Of a stretch of 64,000 nucleotides of DNA, positions 44,556 through 55,200 are shown piece by piece. Source of the DNA: an uncultured Alphaproteobacteria bacterium (GTDB taxonomy: Bacteria > Pseudomonadota > Alphaproteobacteria > UBA6615); the NCBI GenBank assembly GCA_943787745.1, contig CALSNJ010000002.1, positions 568,025-632,024 on the forward strand, written 5' to 3'. A program made the translations under genes and the position numbers. The notes under the pieces were generated by a model. That model saw nothing but the letters and a program-made list of their open reading frames with translations. It searched no databases and had not been told where the DNA came from. Position 1 is the first letter of the stretch. Every line of letters begins with the position of its first letter.

Positions 44556-46277
44556 GTGGTGTTGGCATTTTCAAACATTAAGACAAAGTACAAAGTTCTC
44601 ATTTCCGTCATGTCACCTCTGGTGCTTCTCCTCGTGCTAGGCGGTGTTTCGGCATTCAATGTGAACGCCATTACAGAGCGGGCCGGCTGGGTTAACCACA
44701 CCTATGTGGTGCTTGGAAAAGCTCAAGACATTGTCGCGTCTGCGGTCGATATGGAAACCGGGATGCGCGGCTTTCTGCTTGCCGGTGAGGAACAGTTCCT
44801 CGAGCCCTACAATTCCGGTCGAGCGCTGATCAGCGAGCAGATTGCCAATCTTCAGGAAACTGTAAGCGACAACCCGGGCCAGGTGGCACGGCTCGCCGAG
44901 GTACAGCAGGTGATCAACGATTGGGTTGCAACTGTTACCGAGCCGACGATTGCATTTCGTCGGGAGATCGGTAAAGCCAGTGCCGTTGGTGCGTTCGGAG
45001 GTCCAACCATGGCCGATATGGCAAGTTTGGTTGGCGAAGCGCGCGGGAAGGTCTTCTTTGACAAATTTCGTCAGCTTATGGCCGACTTTAAAGCAGAAGA
45101 AGCAGGTCTTATCGGAGTTCGCATTCACGCCAATGAACAGACAGTCACCATGACCTATGTGTTGATCGGCGCGACGATTGTCATTGGCATTCTGTTGGGT
45201 TCGGCGATCGCCTGGTTTGTCGGCGGCGTGATTTCCCGGCCGATCACCCGATTGACAGACGCCATGCGTCAAATCGCGACGGGAGACACATCCGTTGAAA
45301 CTGAGGGAAGCGAGCGCAAGGACGAAATCGGTGCCATGGTCGCCGCCGTCGAGGTCTTTAGGGAGAATGCAATTGAGCGCGTTCGCCTTGAGCAGGAACA
45401 GTCTGAGAAACGAAAGGCCGAAGAGGGTCGTACGAACAAAGTGAACGCGTTGATCACCCAGTTCGACGAGCACGCCAGGCAGTCCCTTGGATCTGTAACG
45501 ACAGCAGCCGATCAGATGAAGACTTCGGCGTCTTCGATGACGTCTTCTGCAGACGAGGCAAGCCAACGATCCGCGTCGGTCGCTTCGGCTGCCGAGCAGG
45601 CAACCAGCAATGTCCAGACCGTTGCCACAGCAGCCGAAGAGATGTCGGCGTCGGTGAGCGAGATTTCACGTCAGGTCTCTCAATCGGCTGAAATTGCGAA
45701 ACAGGCAGTCGAGCGTGCCCGCGAAACCAATGAAAAGGTAGAAGGGCTGGCCAATGCAGCCGAGAAAATTGGTGATGTCGTCAATTTGATCAACGACATC
45801 GCGTCTCAGACCAACCTGCTTGCACTCAACGCAACGATTGAAGCATCGCGTGCCGGTGAGGCCGGTAAGGGCTTCGCCGTCGTTGCTTCCGAGGTCAAAT
45901 CACTGGCCAGCCAGACAGCAAAGGCCACCGACGAGATCGGCACACAGATCGCGGCAATTCAGGCCGAGACCCGTGAGGCAGTCGAATCAATCCTTGAGAT
46001 CAGCAAGGTGATTGGCGATATCTCCAACACTTCCACTGCAATTTCCTCTGCAGTCGAGGAACAGGGAGCCGCAACTCAGGAGATCGCTGAGAACGTCCAA
46101 CAGGCCGCTGCTGGTACCGAGGAGGTCTCTAAGAATATCGTTCTGGTCTCACGCGGGGCTCAGGAAACCGGGAGTGCCTCGCAGCAGGTGCTGTCAGCCG
46201 CCGAGCAACTCGGTTCCCAGTCGGACGAGCTACAGGCTTCGGTTTCGAAATTCCTCGAAGAGGTCAAAGCTGCCTAA
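44556..46277 (+). CDS. Methyl-accepting chemotaxis protein with CHASE3-like sensor
   Basis: Inner-membrane chemoreceptor of 573 residues. Helix 1 (about 14-34), a periplasmic all-helical CHASE3-like sensor (about 40-190, with the [15 protein letters not shown] motif), helix 2 (about 201-224), HAMP (about 222-275), and a signalling domain whose tip is [35 protein letters not shown]. There is no C-terminal CheR pentapeptide. Starts at GTG 44556 or 44559; AAAGGA favours the second. A short hairpin plus T6 (about 44519-44539) sits in the leader. No che genes are in the window. Confidence 0.94.
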   Translation: MVLAFSNIKTKYKVLISVMSPLVLLLVLGGVSAFNVNAITERAGWVNHTYVVLGKAQDIVASAVDMETGMRGFLLAGEEQFLEPYNSGRALISEQIANLQETVSDNPGQVARLAEVQQVINDWVATVTEPTIAFRREIGKASAVGAFGGPTMADMASLVGEARGKVFFDKFRQLMADFKAEEAGLIGVRIHANEQTVTMTYVLIGATIVIGILLGSAIAWFVGGVISRPITRLTDAMRQIATGDTSVETEGSERKDEIGAMVAAVEVFRENAIERVRLEQEQSEKRKAEEGRTNKVNALITQFDEHARQSLGSVTTAADQMKTSASSMTSSADEASQRSASVASAAEQATSNVQTVATAAEEMSASVSEISRQVSQSAEIAKQAVERARETNEKVEGLANAAEKIGDVVNLINDIASQTNLLALNATIEASRAGEAGKGFAVVASEVKSLASQTAKATDEIGTQIAAIQAETREAVESILEISKVIGDISNTSTAISSAVEEQGAATQEIAENVQQAAAGTEEVSKNIVLVSRGAQETGSASQQVLSAAEQLGSQSDELQASVSKFLEEVKAA

Positions 46278-46303
46278 ATATCCATTGAGAACGAACAAAT
46301 CAG

Positions 46304-46334
46304 AAAAGCCCCGCTTCGGCGGGGCTTTTCCCTT
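46304..46334 (+). terminator. Terminator after the chemoreceptor
   Basis: 11-bp stem AAAAGCCCCGC (46304-46314) with GCGGGGCTTTT (46319-46329) around a stable TTCG tetraloop. Confidence 0.95.
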
Positions 46335-46597
46335 TCGAGCAGATGAACCCGCAGCATTTCAAAGGCAATTTCTGTCAATCAGGCCTACTGTGGGTTCATG
46401 GACACCCTAACTCTCTCGTCCTACAATTCGAGACCAATCGATTCGAGGAAGACGCAGGTTCGCGGTCGAAAACGTGTCCTGCTCTGATTCGCGATAATCC
46501 TCGTAGCGGACATGTTAGAAATCAGCTATCGGACAGGAATGCATTGCCCCGGTCTTGGGATGCGGTGAACGTCCCGGACGATATTTAGGAACCTTGT
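46335..46597 (+). other. Intergenic gap before psd
   Basis: Together with the terminator this is a 320-base gap between the chemoreceptor and psd. An 81-codon frame (46343-46588) has no ribosome site and no family look. I see no RNA gene or repeat; the last 25 bases hold the psd ribosome site (AGGA). Confidence 0.5.
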
Positions 46598-47284
46598 GTG
46601 AGAAGTCCCATCCACCGCGAAGGGTGGCCCGCGATCGGTATATTCGTCGGCCTGAATGCCCTCCTGTTTGTTGTCGCCGGTCCCTTCGGATGGGCTGGTG
46701 TGCCGTTGACGGTTTGGTGTGTCTGGTTTTTCCGGGACCCCGAACGGGTCACACCTGTTGGTGATGGCCTTATCATCAGTCCCGCAGACGGAAAGGTGTT
46801 GCCATTTGCGGTGGCACCGCCGCCGCCCGAATTGGAAATGGGTGATGCGCCGCTGACCCGCATCAGCATTTTTATGAATGTCTTCAACGTCCATGTGAAC
46901 CGGGTTCCCTGTGATGGCACGGTATTGGCCGTTGCCTATCGTCCAGGGCGATTTTTCAACGCTTCCTTTGACAAGGCGAGCGAACACAACGAGCGCATGG
47001 CGGCTCATATTCGCACCCAGCGACCGGATGGCAGCGAGATTGATATTGCCGTTGTTCAAATTGCCGGACTGGTCGCGCGGCGCATCAAATCTGACCTCAA
47101 TGAAGGGCAATCCGTGACCCGAGGAAACCGCTACGGTATCATCCGTTTCGGCAGTCGCCTCGACGTTTATCTGCCACAGGGAATCAAACCGCTGGTCACT
47201 GAAGGACAACATGCGATAGCCGGAGAAACAGTGCTCGCCGATCTCACGACCGATGATGCAACTGCCGAGGGCCAGTCAACGTGA
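46598..47284 (+). CDS. psd: Phosphatidylserine decarboxylase proenzyme
   Basis: Makes phosphatidylethanolamine by decarboxylating phosphatidylserine, at the inner membrane. The 228-residue protein is of the short alphaproteobacterial type, with an N-terminal hydrophobic pair of helices (about 12-45). [16 protein letters not shown] and the self-cleavage site [11 protein letters not shown] (Gly185-Ser186) are visible; the Ser becomes the pyruvoyl group. It starts at GTG 46598. Its stop overlaps the pssA start (GTGA), a conserved psd-pssA operon. Confidence 0.97.
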   Translation: MRSPIHREGWPAIGIFVGLNALLFVVAGPFGWAGVPLTVWCVWFFRDPERVTPVGDGLIISPADGKVLPFAVAPPPPELEMGDAPLTRISIFMNVFNVHVNRVPCDGTVLAVAYRPGRFFNASFDKASEHNERMAAHIRTQRPDGSEIDIAVVQIAGLVARRIKSDLNEGQSVTRGNRYGIIRFGSRLDVYLPQGIKPLVTEGQHAIAGETVLADLTTDDATAEGQST

Positions 47285-48078
47285 AACATCGACGATTGCA
47301 GGTTCGGCGCCCCAAGCATCAGCCCTTAACCCGGCAGATTCCCAATCTCCTGACATTGCTAAACCTGTGCGCAGGCGCGACGGCGATTCGGTTTGCGCTC
47401 AACAATCAGTTCGAAGAGGCGGTTGCGGCACTCCTTCTGGCCGGCATTCTGGATCTCCTTGATGGCGGCATGGCGCGGCTGCTTCGTGCTGGCAGCAAAC
47501 TCGGCGCGGAATTGGATTCGCTCGCCGACCTGGTGAGTTTCGGCGTCGCCCCGGGAGTTATGATCTACGCATGGACGACTCATTCAGCCGGTGGGATCGG
47601 CTGGGTGCCAACACTGCTTTTTTGCGTTTGTGCGGCCCTGCGTCTGGCGCGATTCAATATTGCCCAGGACGATACGACCGAACCGTCGGAGGGATACAGT
47701 TACTTTAACGGTGTGCCGACGCCAGCTGCTGCCGGGATCATGCTGGTGCCAATGCTGCTCTGGTTCCAGTTCCCCGACGGGCCCTTCAACGACGTTTTGC
47801 TCAATGGAACCATGACTGTCGTCGCAGCGTTGTTGATGGTCAGTCGGATTCCAACCTTCTCGTTGAAGGGAGTCCAGATGCCACATAAGTACGTGGTGCC
47901 GATGTTGTTACTCTTCTGCGTCGTGGTCGGCTTTGCGGTTGAAGCACTCTGGGCAACTCTGACAGTGGTGATGTTCGTCTATATCATCAGTATCCCGTTA
48001 AGCCTTTTCACTTACAGACGTCGGCAACGCAAAGCGCCAACCGAACCCGCATCCACGCAAATCGATAATGATGCGTAA
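47281..48078 (+). CDS. pssA: CDP-diacylglycerol-serine O-phosphatidyltransferase
   Basis: Inner-membrane enzyme making phosphatidylserine, the substrate of the upstream psd product. The 265-residue protein has the CDP-alcohol phosphotransferase motif DG-x2-AR-x8-G-x3-D-x3-D ([26 protein letters not shown]) and about seven to eight membrane helices. Starts at GTG 47281, overlapping psd by 4 bases. The tail ends in a basic, soluble segment. Confidence 0.97.
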   Translation: MKHRRLQVRRPKHQPLTRQIPNLLTLLNLCAGATAIRFALNNQFEEAVAALLLAGILDLLDGGMARLLRAGSKLGAELDSLADLVSFGVAPGVMIYAWTTHSAGGIGWVPTLLFCVCAALRLARFNIAQDDTTEPSEGYSYFNGVPTPAAAGIMLVPMLLWFQFPDGPFNDVLLNGTMTVVAALLMVSRIPTFSLKGVQMPHKYVVPMLLLFCVVVGFAVEALWATLTVVMFVYIISIPLSLFTYRRRQRKAPTEPASTQIDNDA

Positions 48079-48188
48079 CATTTAGAATCTCGGCCGTATT
48101 TCTGTACTCCGGACAGCGTCTGACGAAGTTCTGGAATCAGCGGTCAACACAGTATCCATAGGCCACCGGCCTCAGGTTAAAGCACGTT

Positions 48189-48749
48189 ATGGTTGATTGG
48201 TTTATCAGAACATCCTGTCGCATCTGGCGGGAATCCATCGCGAAGCTAAAGATTATATTTATCCATCCGGTCCTGCACGCCAAGCACCCGCCTGAGTACA
48301 CAGCACGGGGTGTGGGTGTGGGTTTGTTCGTTGCCTTCACACCGTTCTTTGGCGCGCATATCGCCATTGTTTTCGCGCTGTGGGCAATCGCCAAGGCCGT
48401 AAATGGAAACTTTGCCTTCAACCCTGTTCTCGCGTCAGTTTGGACGTTGTTGTCCAACGTTTTTACGATCGCACCGCTTTTCTACGTGTTCATACAGACC
48501 GGCAAACTTATGCTGGGGCGCTGGGATAACATCCAGAGCTTTGAGACCTATCTTCCGGAATTCGAGCAGACCCCGTATGTCGACAGCGGCTGGATCGAGG
48601 TTCTGTCCGTGAAGCTTGTCAGCCTTTTGGCCGGTTTCGGTATCCCGTTGTTTATCGGCTGCCTGCCCTGGGCCATATGCATTGGCGTCATGGGTTATAT
48701 ATCGAGCCTCTATTTCATTCGGCGGCACCGCAGCTCGATCCGAGATTGA
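48189..48749 (+). CDS. DUF2062 membrane protein
   Basis: Membrane protein of 186 residues of the DUF2062 family. It has the conserved segment HPPEYTARGVGVGLFVAFTP near residue 35, three to four hydrophobic helices and the later NPVLASVWTLLSNVFTIAPLFY. Function is unknown; relatives often sit near glycosyltransferase or phospholipid genes, and here it follows pssA by 110 bases. No clear ribosome site is seen, so the start is provisional. Confidence 0.88.
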   Translation: MVDWFIRTSCRIWRESIAKLKIIFIHPVLHAKHPPEYTARGVGVGLFVAFTPFFGAHIAIVFALWAIAKAVNGNFAFNPVLASVWTLLSNVFTIAPLFYVFIQTGKLMLGRWDNIQSFETYLPEFEQTPYVDSGWIEVLSVKLVSLLAGFGIPLFIGCLPWAICIGVMGYISSLYFIRRHRSSIRD

Positions 48750-48870
48750 GACGGCAACGCTTAGACGATTCAGGTCTTAGTTCCACAAGGAAATTGCCGG
48801 TCACGCCCACACTGTTGCAGCACCGGGAACGCAAAACTCCAAAAACTTCTCGCAATTTCACCACATTGCG

Positions 48871-48900
48871 TTGGCACCGTCCTGCCGTTGTCCCTATATG
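48871..48900 (+). promoter_or_regulatory. Candidate promoter for the DUF502 gene
   Basis: TTGGCA (48871-48876) and TATATG (48895-48900) with 18 bases between. Transcription near 48907 would favour ATG 48924 as the start over the TTG at 48888. Confidence 0.4.
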
Positions 48901-48923
48901 TGACAGGCAACAGCGATGGACCG

Positions 48924-49754
48924 ATGGCCAAAAAACCGAGAAAAGACAAACGCAGCGTTGGACTGGGCGGCAAAAGGCCGTTCGGCATGATTGCCCGTCT
49001 GCGTGGCTACTTCTTTGCAGGCCTGCTGGCCGTTGCCCCGATCGGCATTACGTTCTGGTTGTGCTGGATACTGCTGAAGTTCGTGGACACGCGCGTCACA
49101 CCGCTCATTCCCCAAGCCTACAATCCCAACACCTACATCAATCCCTATTTCCCGCATGAAATCCCCGGCGTCGGGCTGATCGTGTTTGTGATTGGTCTGA
49201 TCATCGTTGGCGCGCTCACCCGGATTTTCCTGGGGCGCTACATGATGCGCATCAGCGAAAACATTCTGAACAAAATGCCCGTTGTGCGGAGCATCTACAG
49301 TGCGACCAAACAAATCGCGGAAACTGTTCTCAAACGCCAGTCGGAAGCCTTTCGGCAAGTGGTCCTGTTCGAATATCCCCGGCGGGGCAGCTGGGCGATC
49401 GGTTTTCTGACCGGATCGACCAAGGGCGAGGTCCAGAGCCTGACCGACGACGACGTCGTGAACGTCTTCCTGCCGACCACGCCTAATCCGACTTCGGGCT
49501 ATTTGCTTTTTATTCCCCGACGTGAACTCGTTCCTCTGTCGATGACCGTCGAAGAGGGGATCAAAATGATCATCTCCGGCGGAATTGTGACCCCGCCCGA
49601 CCGGCGTTCGGATGAGCAGAAGCAGATCAAGCGCGTGGCATCTTCAACCGGCGACCGACCAACAATCGGGCCGGGCTCGGAAATGGCCGACGTGCCGCCA
49701 ATCCCCGAAAAGGTTGATACTTCAGAAGATGGCGGCGACAAGAAAGATGCCTAG
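48924..49754 (+). CDS. DUF502 membrane protein
   Basis: Inner-membrane protein of about 276 residues with two helices near the N-terminus (YFFAGLLAVAPIGITFWLCWILL; IVFVIGLIIVGALTRIF) and a soluble C-terminal domain (NKMPVVRSIYSATKQIAETVL; RGSWAIGFLTG; DDVVNVFLPTTPNPTSGYLLF). The DUF502 family has no established function; it is common in photosynthetic and proteobacterial lineages. It is convergent with recG. Confidence 0.9.
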   Translation: MAKKPRKDKRSVGLGGKRPFGMIARLRGYFFAGLLAVAPIGITFWLCWILLKFVDTRVTPLIPQAYNPNTYINPYFPHEIPGVGLIVFVIGLIIVGALTRIFLGRYMMRISENILNKMPVVRSIYSATKQIAETVLKRQSEAFRQVVLFEYPRRGSWAIGFLTGSTKGEVQSLTDDDVVNVFLPTTPNPTSGYLLFIPRRELVPLSMTVEEGIKMIISGGIVTPPDRRSDEQKQIKRVASSTGDRPTIGPGSEMADVPPIPEKVDTSEDGGDKKDA

Positions 49755-49760
49755 CGATCT

Positions 49761-51905
49761 TCACCCTGTTCGCGCGTAACGGACGGCGGCATCCCGCTCA
49801 AACAGATACAACAATGTCCGCAGCGCATTGCCACGCGCGGATTTGAGTTCCGGATCGCGTTCAATAATCAACCGCGCATCGTCGCGAGCTATGGCAAGAA
49901 GTTCAGCATGAGCGTCGAGGTCAACCAACCTGAATTCCGGCAGGCCTGACTGGCGTGTCCCGAGAACATCACCGGCTCCACGCAAGCGCAAATCCTGTTC
50001 AGCAATTTCGAACCCGTCATCTGTCTCCCGCAATACTTTCAAGCGCTCGCGTGCTGTTTTCCCGGTTTCTCGCCCAAACAGCAACAAACATGTCGCCTCA
50101 CGCGATCCACGGCCAATCCGTCCCCGCAGCTGATGCAGCTGCGCCAGACCGAACCGTTCCGCGTGCTCAATCACCATCACGGTTGCATCGGGCACATCAA
50201 CGCCCACTTCGATGACCGTGGTCGCAACCAGAATATCAAGTGACGGCTTGTCTGAACCCGCAAAGCGCGCCATCACGGCGTCTTTCTCCTTGCCGGTCAT
50301 CTTGCCGTGCACAAGGCCGACGCGCTCTCCAAACCGTTGCTGAAGCGCGGCATACCGGGCCGTAGCGGCCGCCACATCAATGGTTTCGGATTCCTCAACC
50401 AAGGGACAGACCCAAAAGACCTTTCCGCCGCTCTCAACCTGGCGTCGCACACCGGCGATCGCATCTTCCAGTCGGTCGACCGAGGCTGTGGTGGTGACCA
50501 CTTTCTTGCGTCCGGCAGGCTTGTCGCGCAGCTGAGATTCGTCGAGATCGCCATAAGCGGCCAGCATCAGGGTGCGGGGTATAGGCGTGGCTGTCATGAG
50601 CAGGACATCGACAGCATTTCCTTTGTCAGCGAGCAACATCCGCTGGTGGACGCCAAATCGATGTTGTTCATCAACAACGGCGAGCGCGAGATCACGAAAC
50701 GCGATGTCGTCCTGAAACAACGCATGGGTGCCCACAGCGAGCGGCACCTCACCTGACGCCAGTCGTTCCAGGAGGGCCGTGCGGGATTTGCCTTTGTCGC
50801 GCCCGGTCAATTGTACGCACTCGACGCCTGCAGCTTCAGCAAGCGGGGCAATGGTGGCGAAATGCTGTTGGGCTAGTATTTCGGTGGGTGCCATCAAAAC
50901 GGCCTGCCGCCCGGCTTCCACAGCTGTCAGCATGGCCATCAGCGCCACCACCGTCTTGCCGCTGCCCACATCACCCTGCAGTAGCCGCAACATCCGGTGC
51001 TCGCTCGACATATCGTCCGCGATATCTTCCATCGCCTTTTCCTGGCTGCCCGTCAGCATGAAGGGCAGGGCGGTCAGCACTTTCGAGCGCAATTGGCCAT
51101 TACCCACTGTCGGGCACCCGGGCTGTCGGCGAACATGAGACCGCACAAGAGAAATCGCGAGCTGGCTGGCCAAAACCTCGTCATAGGCGAGGCGTGTTCG
51201 CGCCTGCGTGCCGCCATAGAGATCGGTTTTTTCTGTTGGGCTATGCGCGGCGAGAAGCGCTTCGTGCCAACTGTCCCAGCCGCGTTCCTTCAGAAAGGCG
51301 GGATCAAGCCACTCAGGCAGGTCCGGAGCCCGTTCCAGCGCTCCGGCAATCGCCTTACCCAGAACATTTTGTGATAACCCCTCGGTCAGAGGGTAGACCG
51401 GCTGGACCCGCATTATGCTCTCACGCTCATCAAGGCCGCCAACCATATCGGGGTGGGTGATTTGCAATCGACCGTCGTAAAGTTCTGCGGTACCGCTGAC
51501 GAGCCGCACTTCGCCTTCAGGCAGGGCCTTGCTCAGATAGTCCTTGCGACCGTGAAAATAGATCAGCGTGATTTCACCGGTCTCATCCGAACAATCGATG
51601 CGATAGGGAATTCGCCGGTTGGCAGCCGGGGGCGGGTGATGCTTGTTAACCGTCAGCTCAAGTGTCGCAACGCGTCCGGGTTCCAGGTCACTCAAAGCAG
51701 GGCTGTAACGACGATCAATCAGGCCGCTGGGCATATGCCAAAGGAGATTGACCACCTGTTCACCCACAAGTCGTTCAATGTTCTTTCCAATACGCGGACC
51801 AACTCCCTTGAGCGCAGTCACAGGCGCAAATATCGGAAACAGGACCTCTGGACGGGAACGCGGGGGCACGACGGTTTCGTTTTCCTGAGCTGGAGCGGCT
51901 GACAT
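49761..51905 (-). CDS. recG: ATP-dependent DNA helicase RecG
   Basis: Branch-migrating helicase that remodels stalled forks and recombination intermediates. The 714-residue protein has an N-terminal wedge/OB domain (about 30-250) and two helicase lobes: motif I GDVGSGKTVVALMAM, motif II DEQHRFGVHQRM, motif III TATPIPRTLM, and motif VI LRGRIGRGSREATCLLL. The start ATG 51905 is divergent from sdhE with a 70-base spacer, an arrangement (recG / sdhE-mfd) that recurs in alphaproteobacteria. Confidence 0.97.
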   Translation of the reverse strand: MSAAPAQENETVVPPRSRPEVLFPIFAPVTALKGVGPRIGKNIERLVGEQVVNLLWHMPSGLIDRRYSPALSDLEPGRVATLELTVNKHHPPPAANRRIPYRIDCSDETGEITLIYFHGRKDYLSKALPEGEVRLVSGTAELYDGRLQITHPDMVGGLDERESIMRVQPVYPLTEGLSQNVLGKAIAGALERAPDLPEWLDPAFLKERGWDSWHEALLAAHSPTEKTDLYGGTQARTRLAYDEVLASQLAISLVRSHVRRQPGCPTVGNGQLRSKVLTALPFMLTGSQEKAMEDIADDMSSEHRMLRLLQGDVGSGKTVVALMAMLTAVEAGRQAVLMAPTEILAQQHFATIAPLAEAAGVECVQLTGRDKGKSRTALLERLASGEVPLAVGTHALFQDDIAFRDLALAVVDEQHRFGVHQRMLLADKGNAVDVLLMTATPIPRTLMLAAYGDLDESQLRDKPAGRKKVVTTTASVDRLEDAIAGVRRQVESGGKVFWVCPLVEESETIDVAAATARYAALQQRFGERVGLVHGKMTGKEKDAVMARFAGSDKPSLDILVATTVIEVGVDVPDATVMVIEHAERFGLAQLHQLRGRIGRGSREATCLLLFGRETGKTARERLKVLRETDDGFEIAEQDLRLRGAGDVLGTRQSGLPEFRLVDLDAHAELLAIARDDARLIIERDPELKSARGNALRTLLYLFERDAAVRYARTG

Positions 51906-51974
51906 AGGTGATTCGGACCGCTATATCCTACGGCACCGCCAACGCCCGAGTCAGTAGCGGGCAGGATCGAGATC

Positions 51975-52241
51975 ATGACAGACGAAACCCACGATATCCG
52001 TATCAAACGGCTGATCTATCGCAGTCGCTATACCGGCACGAAGGAAACCGACATTTTGTTGGGGAGTTTTGCTGCGCGTCATCTCGCAGAACTTGAGGAA
52101 TCGCTCCTCGATGAATACGAGGCGTTGATCGAAAACAGCGACCCAGACCTCTATATGTGGATGAGCGGTCGCAAGCCGGTCCCGGCCGAGTGGGATGGCG
52201 AAATCATGCGTTTGCTCAAGACCTTCAAGATCGACGACTGA
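51975..52241 (+). CDS. sdhE: Succinate dehydrogenase FAD assembly factor SdhE
   Basis: Small soluble protein of 88 residues that promotes attachment of FAD to the succinate dehydrogenase flavoprotein; homologue of mitochondrial SDHAF2. The helical-bundle pattern (RLIYRSRYTGTKETDILLG; ENSDPDLYMWMSGRKPVP) is diagnostic. The usual RGxxE motif reads TGTKE here, keeping Gly and Glu but losing the Arg. The stop is one base before the proposed mfd start. Confidence 0.93.
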   Translation: MTDETHDIRIKRLIYRSRYTGTKETDILLGSFAARHLAELEESLLDEYEALIENSDPDLYMWMSGRKPVPAEWDGEIMRLLKTFKIDD

Positions 52242-52242
52242 A

Positions 52243-55200
52243 TTGAACCTGACCAAAATCTTTGATTGGGACACCGCAGCACCGCACACACGGTTTACTG
52301 GCGTTCCCGATGGTTGTGACACCCTCATCCTCGCGGAATTGCTCAAATCAGCGCAGGGAACGGTTCTGCACGTCTCCAGTGACGACGTTGGAATGAATCG
52401 TGTGGCGGAATCGATCAGCTTCTTTGCCCCGGATATCCGGGTGCTAAGATTCCCGGCCTGGGATTGCCTGCCTTATGACCGGGTGCCACCGCGTGGCGAC
52501 GTCATGGCTGAGAGGCTCGCCACACTTGCTGCGCTTGCCAATCTGAGCGCTGACGGCCCAGAAACACTGGTTGTGACAACCGTATCCGCCATCCTGCAAA
52601 GGGTGGCACCAAGTGCAGCAATTGCAAAAGCAAACTTTTCCCTTTCTCCCGGCGACCGCGTCGATCTGGAAGCGATCATCGCCTTTCTTGCCTCAAACGG
52701 TTACCGACGAACCGAAACCGTACGTGAACCCGGGGAATTTGCGGTTCGTGGTGACATCGTTGATGTCTTTGCGCCCGGCGTAGAAGAGCCGGTCCGTATC
52801 GATCTGTTTGGCGACGAAATCGAGAAGCTGCGTCGCTTTGATGCGCTGAGCCAGCTCACGACAAACGTGATCGAAAGCCTGACCCTGCTGCCATCAAGTG
52901 AAATCCTGCTTGATGACGATGCGATTGGGAGATTTCGCACACGCTACCGGGAATTGTTCGGCGCCGTTCGCGGTGACGATCCGCTTTATGAAAGTGTCAG
53001 TGAAGGTATCCGACATCCTGGCATGGAACACTGGTTGCCGCTGTTTTATGGCGAGACCGAAACTCTGTTCGACTATGTCAGCGGTCCGATTGTGCTTGGC
53101 AGCCAAACTGCCGAGGCGCGTGAAGATCGCTTTGACCAGATTGTCGACTACCATGGTGCCCGAGCCAACGCGCCCAATTCTGCTGAAGGCGAAGCGCCCT
53201 ACAATCCGCTGGCTCCCGATGCCCTCTATCTCAGCCCCGTGCAATGGGAAGACAGCCTGAAGACCCGCACGGTCATAGAATTCGACAGTTTTGAAGCGCC
53301 AGAAGAGAAGGGCGTCTCGATCTCCATCGGAGGCCGACGTTCGGTTGATTTCACGGATGCTCGGAACCGCGCCGATATCAACCTGTTCGATGCCGTGCGC
53401 ACACGCATTGCCAATGAACAACGCGACGGACAGGCGATCGGGATTGCCTGTTACTCCCAGGGCTCACGGGACCGGATGGCACAGTTGCTGAACGATCACG
53501 AGATCGAACGCACGCTGCCCGTTGGCAGCTGGAAAAAGGTAATTGATGCCGAACCAGCCGACATTCCGATGTTCGTGCTGGCGCTCGACAACGGGTTCTC
53601 GGTGCCCGGACGTACTTTCTACACGGAGCAGGATATCCTTGGTGACCGTTTGGTGCGCAAGCGGCGCCCGGCCCGCGCCTCGGAACACCTGATCTCTGAA
53701 ATGTCGAGCCTGACGCTTGGTGACATCATTGTGCATGCCGAACACGGCATTGCCCGTTACGACGGGCTGGAAACACTCGAAATAGGCGGCGCGCCCCATG
53801 ATTGCCTGCGCCTGATCTATGCCGGGGACGACAAGTTGTTCCTGCCGGTCGAGAATCTCGAACTTCTGTCGCGCTACGGGTCCGAAGACAGCGAGGCCAA
53901 CCTCGACAAACTCGGAAATGCCAGTTGGCAGGCACGCCGGGCCCGGGTCAAAAACCGCATCACCGATATGGCTGATAAGCTTATGGCGCTGGCTGCCGAG
54001 CGCGAGCTGCGCCATGCCCCGCGCATGGAAGCTCCCGCCGGGGCCTATGAGGAGTTCTGCGCACGCTTCCCGTTCTCTGAAACCGAAGACCAGGGCCGTG
54101 CCATTGACGCCACGGTCAAAAGTCTTGGGGCCGGAAAGCCCATGGATCGTCTGGTTTGCGGTGATGTTGGCTTTGGCAAAACCGAAGTCGCATTGCGCGC
54201 GGCCTTTGTGACGGCAATGTCCGGGCGACAGGTTGCAATCGTTGTGCCGACCACATTGCTGGCGCGCCAGCACTTTGCCACCTTCAAGGCACGTTTTGCG
54301 GGCCTCCCGGTCCGAATTGCACAGTTGTCGCGCCTGACAACCGGCAAAGAAGCTCAGGACACGCGGGACGCACTGACATCCGGGCAGGTTGATATCGTCA
54401 TCGGCACCCATGCCTTGTTGTCCAAGCATATCAAATTCCGAGATTTGGGATTGCTGGTCGTCGATGAGGAGCAGCACTTCGGTGTGGGACAGAAAGAGCG
54501 GCTCAAACAGCTCAGCAGTGATGTCCATGTGCTGACTCTGACAGCAACGCCAATTCCACGAACCCTGCAACTGGCACTGACCGGGGTGCGTGAACTCAGC
54601 CTGATCACCACGCCGCCTGTCGATCGTCTGGCCGTACGCACCTTTGTGCTGCCCTATGACAGCGTGACGATCCGTGAAGCGATCATGCGCGAGCATTACC
54701 GAGGCGGACAAACCTTCTATGTCTGCCCGCGGGTCAGCGACATTGCGATGCTTGAAGAGCGCTTGCGTGAGGTCGTGCCCGAGGTGAGTTTCGGCGTCGC
54801 CCATGGGCAGATGCCGGTCACCCAGCTCGAAGACGTCATGACCGCCTTCTACGACAAGCAGTTCGACGTTTTGCTGAGTACCAATATCGTTGAATCCGGG
54901 CTCGACGTGCCGACCGCCAACACCATCATCCTGCACCGTGCCGATATGTTCGGCCTGTCCCAGCTGTACCAGCTGCGGGGCCGGGTCGGGCGTTCGAAAA
55001 CACGTGCTTATGCCTATCTGACGCTACCCAACAATCAGATCCTGCCCGAGACCGCGCGCCGCCGTCTGGATGTCATGCAGACCCTCGACACACTCGGGGC
55101 AGGCTTCAGTCTCGCCAGTCATGATCTTGATATTCGTGGCGCGGGCAACCTGCTTGGCGAGGAACAATCCGGTCATATTCGCGAAGTGGGCGTTGAGCTC

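Noticed and set aside
46343..46588. 81-codon frame before psd
   Set aside because: No ribosome site, no hydrophobic or domain pattern, and it ends just before the psd ribosome site.
53464..54936. 490-codon open frame on the reverse strand inside mfd
   Set aside because: It lies fully antisense to conserved Mfd translocase motifs, has no family pattern and no ribosome site; it is a GC-driven shadow frame.
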